From: Saprospiraceae bacterium
GTDB taxonomy: Bacteria; Bacteroidota; Bacteroidia; Chitinophagales; Saprospiraceae
Length of the DNA stretch: 64,000 nt
Reading direction: 5' to 3'
Assembly (NCBI GenBank): GCA_020629965.1
Contig: JAHDCG010000003.1
Span: forward strand, 1-64,000
The translations under genes were made by a program, and so were the position numbers. The notes under the pieces are model-generated. The model saw nothing but the letters and a program-made list of their open reading frames with translations. It did no database searches and had not been told where the DNA came from. Of this stretch, positions 41,893 to 48,763 are shown piece by piece (the stretch's first letter is position 1; every line of letters begins with the position of its first letter).

Positions 41893-44202
41893 ATGATGAA
41901 ACATTTGAAAATAATAATTTGCTGGTCTTTGTGCAGCCTTGCCGTCTCGGTAATGCAGGCGCAGATTGTCCTGTCGGACAGTCGCGTGACGGTGCGCAAC
42001 GAGGCGGAGGTAAACAGTGCGGATTTGGAGTATAGTCCGGCTTTTTACGAGGACGGAATTGTCTTTGTGACCAACCGACACGAAAGTCTGAAAGCAACGG
42101 TAACGGACACACGCATCGACGAAAACATCATGTCGCTGTACGAAGCGCGGCGCGACGATGCGGGATTTTTGGGTAACGGCAGCCTTTTTTCCGCCGAACT
42201 GCTGGAGCGGGTACACGAAGGGCCGGTGACTTTTAACCGCACGGGCGACAAGATTTTTTTTACACGGAATATTTTGGATAAGAAGCAACGGGCGAGCGAC
42301 GGTAAGCGCAAATTGATGATTTATGCGGCGGAGAAAAAAGGGAATGAGTGGACGAAACCGGAGCTTTTGCCTTTCAACAATGCAGAGTTTAACAGTGTGC
42401 ATCCGGTGGTCGGCGCGACGGACTCTATCCTCTATTTTGCGAGTGACCGACCGGGCGGTTTCGGCGGCATGGACTTGTATCGTACCGAAAAAATGAACGG
42501 TGACTGGACGGAACCCGAAAATTTGGGAGAGAGCATAAACACCGGCGGCAACGAAGTTTTCCCGTTTTTTCACCCCGACGGCACGCTGTATTTTTCTTCG
42601 GACAATCACGGCAGCTTGGGCGGTTTGGATATTTTCATGACGCGCAAGAGCAGTGAGTCTTGGGAGCAACCACAAAATTTATTACCGCCTTTTAACAGCA
42701 GCGACGACGATTTCGGCTTTATTGCAGACCTACAAAATCGTAACGGTTATTTTTCTTCCAATCGACCGGGCGGCGCGGGCGAAGACGACATTTATTCCTT
42801 CAAAGCCTTCGGCGAAAACAGAAGTACGGCAGACAACAAAAAGGAAAAAATCGAAACCGAAGAAATCGAAGTGACCGACGCGGAGGGGATGCCTTTAGAA
42901 AATGTGCGGCTTTCGCTCGTAGGTCTGAATGATATTTTTGTCGGAAAAACCAATGACGGCAAAGGTACGGTGCGCCTCGTGCCGAGCGGAAAACCGGGAG
43001 AATTTACCCTGCAAATCGACGAAAACGATAACCTCTACGCCGAGGCGACAACGGACATCAACGGCAATGCCGCCTTGACTTTCGACAAAAACGGCAACTA
43101 CATTTTATCCGTTGAAAAAGACGGCTACATCCCCAAGCAAATCCTCGTCGATGCGAATACGGATTGGGAAAATTTGGATTTCACTTTGCAAAAACAATCG
43201 GAGTGCGTCGCTCTCAGCGGCTACGTGCGCGTAGCGGGTAAAGCGGACGGCGCGGGCAACACGGAAGTCCTCTTCACCGACACGGAAACGGGCGCGGAAA
43301 CGAAGGTATATACCAAACCCGACGGCACTTATGTACACTGTTTGCCCTGCGGAAAATCGTTTTCCGTCTATGCAATGAAAAACGGCGTTTACACTCCGGG
43401 GCAGATTATCAAAGTCGATGCGGCAGACTGCACCGTAGGAAAAAACATGCAGCAGGATTTCACTTTCCCGACCGACCCGGGCGTGGCTTTACGCGAAAAC
43501 GACATCGTGGAATTGCGGAATATTTACTTCAATTTCAACGACGCAAGCATTCGCCCCGACGCGGAAAACGACCTTTACGCCGTACTGCAAATGCTGCAAA
43601 ACTTCCCGGGGCTTGCCATCGAACTCGGCTCGCACACCGACGCACGCGGCAGTGCCGGTTACAATCTCGACCTCTCCCGCCGTCGCTCGCAGAGTGTGCG
43701 CAATTGGCTGACAAACAAAGGAATAGACATCAACAGAACGGCGGCGGTCGGCTACGGCGAGTCGCTGATACGCAACGGCTGCACGGACGGCGTACCCTGC
43801 ACGGAGGCAGAGCATCAGGAAAATCGCCGCACGGAATTTAAAGTCATCTCGGCGGACAGTCCGCTGCTCGGCAAGGTTAATCCGCCCGTTTTTCGGGAAA
43901 ATAATAAAGCACAAATCAACGTCAGTCCGACGGATAATGCCGCGAATGCCTACCGGATTATTTCGATTAAAAAAGATGCACCGTATTTGCCGCACAGCGT
44001 GATTGCGGGCACCTTCGGCAGTTATGCGAATGCGGAGAAAAGATTGCGTCAGTTGCGCGATTTCGGTTGCGCCGAAGCGGTCATCAAAGGGCGTGCGGAC
44101 GGTATGCACGTGGTGGAAGCGGAACGATTTGCGGAGCGTGAAAAGGCGGAACGATTGGCGGAGAAACTGGAAGAAATCGGGATTGGCACCTATGTTTTAT
44201 AG
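41893..44202 (+). CDS. OmpA-family envelope protein with PD40, carboxypeptidase-regulatory-like and SPOR regions
   Basis: I start this 769-aa protein at the ATG at 41893 (GTG at 41878 is also open), giving a signal peptide to about residue 22 (SVMQAQ). WD40-like PD40 repeats follow, to about 270 (YFASDRPGGFGGMDLYR, YFSSDNHGSLGGLDIF). Two carboxypeptidase-regulatory-like modules lie at about 285-520 and an OmpA peptidoglycan-binding domain at about 535-650 (IYFNFNDASIRPDA, SHTDARGS, NRRTEFKV). An SPOR-like C-terminus (AGTFGSYANAEKRLRQL) ends the protein. This is the usual third gene of adhesin-PorP-OmpA sets; it probably ties the secreted surface structure or its translocon to peptidoglycan. 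Confidence 0.92.
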   Translation: MMKHLKIIICWSLCSLAVSVMQAQIVLSDSRVTVRNEAEVNSADLEYSPAFYEDGIVFVTNRHESLKATVTDTRIDENIMSLYEARRDDAGFLGNGSLFSAELLERVHEGPVTFNRTGDKIFFTRNILDKKQRASDGKRKLMIYAAEKKGNEWTKPELLPFNNAEFNSVHPVVGATDSILYFASDRPGGFGGMDLYRTEKMNGDWTEPENLGESINTGGNEVFPFFHPDGTLYFSSDNHGSLGGLDIFMTRKSSESWEQPQNLLPPFNSSDDDFGFIADLQNRNGYFSSNRPGGAGEDDIYSFKAFGENRSTADNKKEKIETEEIEVTDAEGMPLENVRLSLVGLNDIFVGKTNDGKGTVRLVPSGKPGEFTLQIDENDNLYAEATTDINGNAALTFDKNGNYILSVEKDGYIPKQILVDANTDWENLDFTLQKQSECVALSGYVRVAGKADGAGNTEVLFTDTETGAETKVYTKPDGTYVHCLPCGKSFSVYAMKNGVYTPGQIIKVDAADCTVGKNMQQDFTFPTDPGVALRENDIVELRNIYFNFNDASIRPDAENDLYAVLQMLQNFPGLAIELGSHTDARGSAGYNLDLSRRRSQSVRNWLTNKGIDINRTAAVGYGESLIRNGCTDGVPCTEAEHQENRRTEFKVISADSPLLGKVNPPVFRENNKAQINVSPTDNAANAYRIISIKKDAPYLPHSVIAGTFGSYANAEKRLRQLRDFGCAEAVIKGRADGMHVVEAERFAEREKAERLAEKLEEIGIGTYVL

Positions 44203-44237
44203 TTGATGGTTGACGGTTGACGGTTGACGGTTGACGG
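44203..44237. repeat. Trailer repeats after the OmpA gene, GGTTGACGG tandem
   Basis: TTGATGGTTGACGGTTGACGG continues for four exact GGTTGACGG steps, beginning at the base after the stop codon. It is the cleanest tandem of this family, with that at 58391. Confidence 0.8.
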
Positions 44238-44362
44238 AAAGTTCTCGCTTTAAGATTTCGGCAGTCTTTGCAGACGTAATTTTTCTTTGTGATTTCGCGG
44301 TAACGCGCAGCGCGATTCCGTCGAGAAAAGTAATACTTTTTCCGAGTAAAAAAGAAAGGGAA

Positions 44363-44422
44363 AGTCGTTGAATTGTGAAGCGAAACGTGTCGATTCAACA
44401 ATTCAACGATTCAACATCTCAA
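44363..44422. repeat. Trailer repeats after the response-regulator gene, CAACGATTCAAC family
   Basis: On the plus strand this ends with ATTCAACAATTCAACGATTC and CAACATCTCAACAT. In the sense of the minus-strand gene it is GTTGAATCGTTGAATTG, directly after the stop. Confidence 0.7.
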
Positions 44423-44424
44423 CA

Positions 44425-45063
44425 TTATACCAAGCCTTGCTGTACCGCAAAACGCACCAGCTCCGTACTGGAATTAAAGTCGAGTTTACGCAAAATATTC
44501 TTGCGGTGTGTCTCGACGGTATGCTTGCTGATGAAGAGCGTTTGACCGATAAGATTGCTGGTCAGACCTTTGGAGATGAGTTCCAAAATTTCCTGTTCGC
44601 GCTTCGACAGACCGAGGCGTTTGCGGAAATCATCCTGAAATTTGGGTAACTCCTTACTCGCGCCCGGCTCGGCAAAACTGACCGAGTTGTGCACATAACG
44701 CTCGCCTTTATAAACGGTCGTGATGGCCTCGTAAAGGTCTTCTTTGGTCGATGCTTTCGGCAAAAACCCGAGAACACCCTCGCGCAGCAGGCGACGAATG
44801 AGGTCGGGTTCGCAATATTGTGTGTAAGCGATGACTTTCAGCCACGGAAACTGCTCCTTAATCATCTGCACGTTCAGCGAAAAATCGTCGCCGGGCATGT
44901 TGAGGTCTAAAAGCAGGACATTGGGGCGGGCGTCGGGCAGGGCATCCATGAGTTCTGCGGAAGAAGCCGCCGTACCGGCGAGTTCCATGTGCGCATTTTG
45001 ACGGATGAGTCCGGCTACGCCGAAAGTGACGATAGGGTGGTCGTCGGCTATGAATACTTTCAT
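44425..45063 (-). CDS. NarL/FixJ-type response regulator
   Basis: This 212-aa protein has an N-terminal receiver domain with the acidic pair D7-D8, phospho-acceptor D53 (LLLDLNMPGDD) and the conserved lysine in GFLPKAS. A C-terminal LuxR/GerE helix-turn-helix begins near residue 147 (LSKREQEILELISKGLTSNLIG, ISKHTVETHRKNILRKL). It would be a DNA-binding regulator phosphorylated by a histidine kinase, but no kinase gene is in the window. It is divergent from a second LuxR-type regulator whose helix-turn-helix is similar. The start at 45063 gives the standard MKVFIADDHPIV. Confidence 0.93.
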   Translation of the reverse strand: MKVFIADDHPIVTFGVAGLIRQNAHMELAGTAASSAELMDALPDARPNVLLLDLNMPGDDFSLNVQMIKEQFPWLKVIAYTQYCEPDLIRRLLREGVLGFLPKASTKEDLYEAITTVYKGERYVHNSVSFAEPGASKELPKFQDDFRKRLGLSKREQEILELISKGLTSNLIGQTLFISKHTVETHRKNILRKLDFNSSTELVRFAVQQGLV

Positions 45064-45700
45064 AACTATTGTGTTCTGACGGGGGGATTATAATTAATTT
45101 GTTTCGTTCAAGGGGGTATTTTGTCTTGATTGCGAAAGCGAAGTTTCACAAAAAGACGCATACCTAAAGTAGTCTCTTTAGCAGTTCAAAAAAGTAAAAA
45201 AGTGTTTCCGGAAAAAAGTAAAAAAAATGACTTGCTCGTTTTTCAACAAGCAAAATCAGTCCGTTTAGGGGGGCAAACGTTAATTACGTGACGGGTAGAT
45301 GCTGCGGTATATTCGACCGAAAAAATGAAGGGAGGTACGATTATACGCGACAGATAATTCAGAGTTAAATACCTGATTGACGGGAAGTTTTAGTTTATAT
45401 ATATTTTTAATATTGACTAAAATTAACCTTTTTTAGTTCCCGTAAAAGCGGGATGACTTACCGGTATTTAGGTAGTTACAAGGACGAAAGTAAGCATTTT
45501 TTCCGGAGTTTGCAAATTGCGGGAAAAGTCAAAGTGAAATTCAGCGGAAATTTATCGCCGTAAAAGCAGAATAAAGCAGCGAACCGCAGATAAATGACAA
45601 GGGTTTTAGTTTCACAAATTTAAAAAAGTTGTGTAACGAGAAAACTACTACTGAAAGCCGAAGACCGACATTACAGAAAACAACTAAAAAGCAACAAATT
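45064..45700. other. Divergent regulator intergenic region, no gene
   Basis: This 637-nt AT-rich gap between two LuxR-type regulator genes holds poly-A/T tracts and three G runs (near 45083, 45111 and 45269). A small CCCGTAAAAGCGGG hairpin lies at 45438-45451. I see no boundary repeats, no coding frame and no tRNA. Its length suggests regulatory DNA for both genes. Confidence 0.5.
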
Positions 45701-46111
45701 ATGAATCCGCAAATGCAAAATCATCAACAACTGCAAAATGAAATAGAATTTTTACGCAGCGAAAACAAAAAACTCTCCGCGCAACTGTCCTTTCACCGCC
45801 GCGTTTTTCGCAACGTACACGACGCCCTCGAAAACGCGGAAAACCTGCCCGATGCCGTCGAAAATAACAACCTGCTGCGCACCCTTTTAGAAGAAAACGA
45901 AGACCTCAAAATGCGGATGAGAGTCGCCAAACTCAGCACCCGCGAGCGCGAAATCATGGAACTGGTCAAAGAAGGCATGACTTCCAAAGAAATCGGTATG
46001 CGACTGAATATCAGCAAATTAACCGTCGATACGCACCGCAAGAATATGATGAATAAATTGGAAGTGAACAATACGGCGGAGTTGATACGGTTTGCTCTGG
46101 CGGTGTCTTGA
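45701..46111 (+). CDS. LuxR-type DNA-binding protein with coiled coil instead of receiver
   Basis: This 136-aa protein has a predicted coiled coil at residues about 5-60 (LQNEIEFLRSENKKLSAQL). The C-terminal GerE helix-turn-helix follows (LSTREREIMELVKEGMTSKEIG, ISKLTVDTHRKNMMNKL). There is no receiver domain, so control would come from oligomerisation or partner proteins rather than phosphorylation. I chose the ATG at 45701; the frame is open from 45629. The helix-turn-helix closely resembles that of the divergent response regulator (shared TVxTHRKN and EL(I/V)RFA). One may have arisen by duplication with loss of the receiver. Confidence 0.85.
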   Translation: MNPQMQNHQQLQNEIEFLRSENKKLSAQLSFHRRVFRNVHDALENAENLPDAVENNNLLRTLLEENEDLKMRMRVAKLSTREREIMELVKEGMTSKEIGMRLNISKLTVDTHRKNMMNKLEVNNTAELIRFALAVS

Positions 46112-46245
46112 GAGGTCGAGGAGTCGTGAGGTTGGGGAGTTTTGCTCCGATTTCTTCTTTTGGTATGATTTAATAAGGTGTGCAGCATCTTACGCACCGT
46201 GAGGAACCAATCATTCTAACAACTCAAACAATTCTAACAAAAGCA
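46112..46245. repeat. Trailer and leader repeats between the LuxR gene and rpsF
   Basis: GAGGTCGAGGAGTCGTGAGG (G-rich) follows the stop codon. ATTCTAACAACTCAAACAATTC (C/A-rich, in two pieces) lies at 46212-46238, upstream of the rpsF promoter. The remaining part of the 318-nt gap is the rpsF leader. Confidence 0.55.
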
Positions 46246-46267
46246 ATATTTTTCAAAGAAAAATCCT

Positions 46268-46275
46268 TACCTTTG
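46268..46275 (+). promoter_or_regulatory. -7 promoter element of the rpsF operon
   Basis: TACCTTTG, with GCGCCCG after it, lies 155 nt before the rpsF ATG. The same extended form (TATCTTTGCGCCCG) occurs before the S1 gene, which supports both. Confidence 0.55.
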
Positions 46276-46429
46276 CGCCCGCTTTCGAGGAATCGAGAGT
46301 TTTCACAATTTTATCACGAGGATTTGTTCGGTTTCACATTTTGGAACAGCCAAAAATACCGACCCACGGAAAGACTTGCTCCTTTATCAGACCGGTCTTT
46401 CGACAAATCCGCAAAAAGAGTCTGATTAT

Positions 46430-47218
46430 ATGAGAAGTTACGAAGTAACGTACATCGTTGATTCCACTCTCGACAACAACGCAATTAAGGACACCGCGAA
46501 AAAGTACCAAAATACTTTGACCGACGGTAACGCCGAGATTGTCGCCGTTGACGAAATAGGTTTGAGACAACTCGCCTACCCTATCAATCGCCGCAACTCC
46601 GGCGTTTATTACTGCGTCGAATTTAAAACGGACACTCCCGACCTCATCAACCGCATGGAATTGAACATGCGCCGCGATGACTCCATCCTCCGTTTTTTGA
46701 CCGTCAGCCTGAACAAATTCGGTGTAAAATACAACGCCGACAAACGCGACGGTAAAATCGGTACGGCACGCAAGATTGTCAAAGAAGAAATTAAAGAAGA
46801 GAAAAACAGCGCACGTCGCAGCAAACGCCGTGACCAAAAGTCGCGCGACAAATCGACGACCCGCCCTTCTAACGCCGTAAAAGCGGAAGGCAAAGTAGCC
46901 AAAGATGCGCCGAAGCCCGTCAAAGAAGCAGCACCGAAAAAAGTAGAGAAAGACGATTTGACAAAAATCGAAGGCATCGGCCCGAAAATTCAGGACATCC
47001 TGTACTCTTCGGAGATGACCACTTTCCAAGCCCTGTCCGAGTGCAAGCCGGAAACCATTCGCAAATGGTTGAGCGCAGCGGGCGGTCGTTTTGCGACCCA
47101 CAACCCGGAAACTTGGCCGAAGCAAGCAAAATTGGCTGCCGACGGCAAATGGGACGAGTTGAAAAAATGGCAAGAAGAGCACGACGGCGGCAAGCCGAAT
47201 GTCGGTGAGGAAGAGTAG
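46430..47218 (+). CDS. rpsF: Ribosomal protein bS6 with C-terminal helix-hairpin-helix extension
   Basis: Residues 1-100 are a normal bS6 (MRSYEVTYIVDSTLDNN, PINRRNSGVYYCVEF, RRDDSILRFLTVSL), a 30S platform protein that binds 16S rRNA with bS18. After a basic Lys/Arg linker (about 105-170) comes an 80-residue domain with a helix-hairpin-helix core (LTKIEGIGPKIQDIL) and a conserved tail (HNPETWPKQAKLAADGKW). By eye about 38 of 81 positions match the C-terminal domain of the protein encoded at 62781. At 262 aa it is about twice the usual bS6. I start at the ATG at 46430; the frame is open from 46376. First gene of rpsF-rpsR-rplI. Confidence 0.93.
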   Translation: MRSYEVTYIVDSTLDNNAIKDTAKKYQNTLTDGNAEIVAVDEIGLRQLAYPINRRNSGVYYCVEFKTDTPDLINRMELNMRRDDSILRFLTVSLNKFGVKYNADKRDGKIGTARKIVKEEIKEEKNSARRSKRRDQKSRDKSTTRPSNAVKAEGKVAKDAPKPVKEAAPKKVEKDDLTKIEGIGPKIQDILYSSEMTTFQALSECKPETIRKWLSAAGGRFATHNPETWPKQAKLAADGKWDELKKWQEEHDGGKPNVGEEE

Positions 47219-47252
47219 AGTTGGTTGACGGTTGTCAGTTGTCGGTTGCCCG
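47219..47252. repeat. Trailer repeats after rpsF
   Basis: AGTTGGTTGACGGTTGTCAG and TTGTCGGTTG follow the stop codon directly. This G/T-rich trailer lies inside the ribosomal-protein operon. Confidence 0.6.
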
Positions 47253-47495
47253 TGCGTGACTTCTGCATAGGCGATTTGATGAATTGAATACCGTTTGCAC
47301 TTTTCTTTTGTTTTTTTAATCTTTTTTTGAATTTCCGAGTCGCGCATTTTTTTTGCCGACTTTTAAAATATACATTTTTTAAAAAATCCTGTGATAGAGA
47401 AAAATTTAAAAATCAAAGTCAAATAACAGCTTGGTTTTAAAATTTTTCTGTATCACTTGAATAGGATTTATTAAAAAATCATAAACTAAAATATT

Positions 47496-47762
47496 ATGGC
47501 ATCAAGAGATGACATCAAGTTTTTGTCCAATCCGAAAATCGGTTCACGTCGTGACAAATACTGCCGTTTTCGCAAATACGGGATTAAGTACATCGACTAC
47601 AAAGACCCCGATTTCTTATTACAATTCATCAACGAGCAAGGTAAAATTTTGCCGCGCCGTATCACCGGCAACTCGCTGAAGTACCAACGTAAAGTCGCTA
47701 CCGCCGTCAAACGCGCGCGCCACCTCGCGATGCTGCCTTACCTGGCGGATTTGTTGAAATAA
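47496..47762 (+). CDS. rpsR: Ribosomal protein bS18
   Basis: This 88-aa protein has the bS18 core: [61 protein letters not shown], read in parts across residues 19-82. It binds with bS6 on the 30S platform near the anti-SD end of 16S rRNA. The gap of 277 nt from rpsF is long for this operon and is partly filled by a G/T-rich trailer repeat. No SD sequence precedes the start (AAACTAAAATATTATG). Confidence 0.95.
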   Translation: MASRDDIKFLSNPKIGSRRDKYCRFRKYGIKYIDYKDPDFLLQFINEQGKILPRRITGNSLKYQRKVATAVKRARHLAMLPYLADLLK

Positions 47763-47774
47763 TTGCTTCGCAAG

Positions 47775-47803
47775 TTGATAGTTGTTGGTTGGTAGTTGAT
47801 AGA
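47775..47803. repeat. Trailer repeats after rpsR
   Basis: AAGTTGATAGTTGTTGGTTGG and TAGTTGATAG lie 12 nt after the stop, the same family as at 9791 and 15622. Confidence 0.6.
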
Positions 47804-47978
47804 CCTTACGTCTCAGTCACACTCGATTGACAATTCTTTTTTATCAATCTTGAAGCAGTTTTTGAATTGTAAAAACGAATCGGAAAACTCTTTTTTTCGA
47901 TTTCATTTAATAATAATCGTTCTTTAAAATGCTTCTTGCGGGAAGTTTTCTAAAGAACTCTCAATAAAATCTTTAAAG

Positions 47979-48425
47979 ATGAATATCATTCTTTTAGAAG
48001 ATGTAGATAAATTGGGGGACAAGTTCGAGGTCGTAACCGTTAAGCCCGGTTATGCACGCAACTACTTGATTCCCAACGGTAAAGCGTTGATTGCCAACGA
48101 TACCAATAATCGCCGTTTGGAAGACTACCGCCGCCGCGAAGAGCGCGCCGAGTCTAAAAAATTGAGCGTTTACCAAGACGTAGCGGACAAACTGAAAGGC
48201 AAAACCCTCAAAATCGGTGCGAAGGCCGGTACGAGCGGCAAGATTTTCGGTTCCGTGACCAACGTCCAAATCATCGCTGCGCTCAAAGAGCAATTCGGCG
48301 TTGAGGTAGAGCGTAAAAAAGTAGAACTGCCCGAGGAAGTGAAAACTTTGGGCACTTACACTTTGAACCTCAATTTGCACAAAGAGGTGATTGCACCCGT
48401 AGAATTTGAAGTGGTAGCTGAATAA
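47979..48425 (+). CDS. rplI: Ribosomal protein bL9
   Basis: This 148-aa protein has the bL9 N-terminal domain (MNIILLEDVDKLGDKFEVVTVKPGYARNYLIPNGKA in residues 1-36), the long connecting helix and the C-terminal RNA-binding domain (GKIFGSVTNVQIIAALK). It binds 23S rRNA near the L1 stalk base. Length is typical. It is the third gene of the rpsF-rpsR-rplI order found in many bacteria, 216 nt after rpsR, and is followed by a strong terminator. No SD sequence precedes the start. Confidence 0.96.
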   Translation: MNIILLEDVDKLGDKFEVVTVKPGYARNYLIPNGKALIANDTNNRRLEDYRRREERAESKKLSVYQDVADKLKGKTLKIGAKAGTSGKIFGSVTNVQIIAALKEQFGVEVERKKVELPEEVKTLGTYTLNLNLHKEVIAPVEFEVVAE

Positions 48426-48440
48426 GCTGCACCGAGGGAT

Positions 48441-48482
48441 AAAAAAGCCGCTTGCACTTGAAGTGTGAGCGGCTTTTTTTTT
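48441..48482 (+). terminator. Intrinsic terminator after rplI
   Basis: AAAAAAGCCGCT...AGCGGCTTTTTTTTT with inner CACTT/AAGTG; a long T tract follows. Confidence 0.92.
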
Positions 48483-48523
48483 GCATGACGGTCGAAATGC
48501 TTTTCCTGACTTATGCTTTTAGC

Positions 48524-48554
48524 AAGTCGGTTAAAACCGACGCTACGGTGCAGG
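48524..48554. repeat. REP-like palindrome before the S1 promoter
   Basis: AAGTCGGTTAAAACCGACGC then TACGGTGCAGG. It shares the GCTACGGTGC tail with 1012-1041 and 3261-3290. Confidence 0.6.
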
Positions 48555-48595
48555 AAACAAATCAAACAAAAGTTTACTTTTCACAATAAAAACCT

Positions 48596-48603
48596 TATCT
48601 TTG
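48596..48603 (+). promoter_or_regulatory. -7 promoter element of the S1 gene
   Basis: TATCTTTG followed by CGCCCGT, 161 nt before the S1 ATG. It matches the extended element before rpsF. It implies a leader of about 150 nt that includes an SD and a short ORF. Confidence 0.55.
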
Positions 48604-48676
48604 CGCCCGTTTTGCCGGTACTCCGTCAAAGCGAATAATTTGTAAACCGTCATTTTGACGGAATTTTTTAACTAAA

Positions 48677-48684
48677 AAGGAGGT
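48677..48684 (+). promoter_or_regulatory. Perfect SD sequence in the S1 leader
   Basis: AAGGAGGT is fully complementary to a standard 16S anti-SD sequence. It lies 8 nt before a GTG codon (48693), not before the S1 start, which is 79 nt away. The other ribosomal-protein starts here have no SD. Confidence 0.6.
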
Positions 48685-48692
48685 AGCAAAAA

Positions 48693-48746
48693 GTGCATTT
48701 TGTGCTTTTCGTATTTTCGATACACAGAAAATATTGCCCTCTGTAA
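48693..48746 (+). CDS. Possible 17-codon leader ORF upstream of S1
   Basis: A GTG at the optimal distance from the SD opens a 17-codon frame, (M)HFVLFVFSIHRKYCPL, ending at a TAA 17 nt before the S1 ATG and out of frame with it. It is too short for coding statistics, and a GTG start is a mild point against it. The case rests on the SD, which is exceptional in this genome. It would be a candidate for translational control of S1 by ribosome state. Alternatively the SD may act without translation. Confidence 0.35.
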   Translation: MHFVLFVFSIHRKYCPL

Positions 48747-48763
48747 AAAAAGACATTCATTTG

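Noticed and set aside
46376-46429. Upstream in-frame start for rpsF at 46376 (and similar upstream starts for the S1, CPBP and bcp genes)
   Set aside because: The added residues are not part of the families and run through leader, terminator or repeat DNA; the internal ATG gives the family-typical N-terminus.
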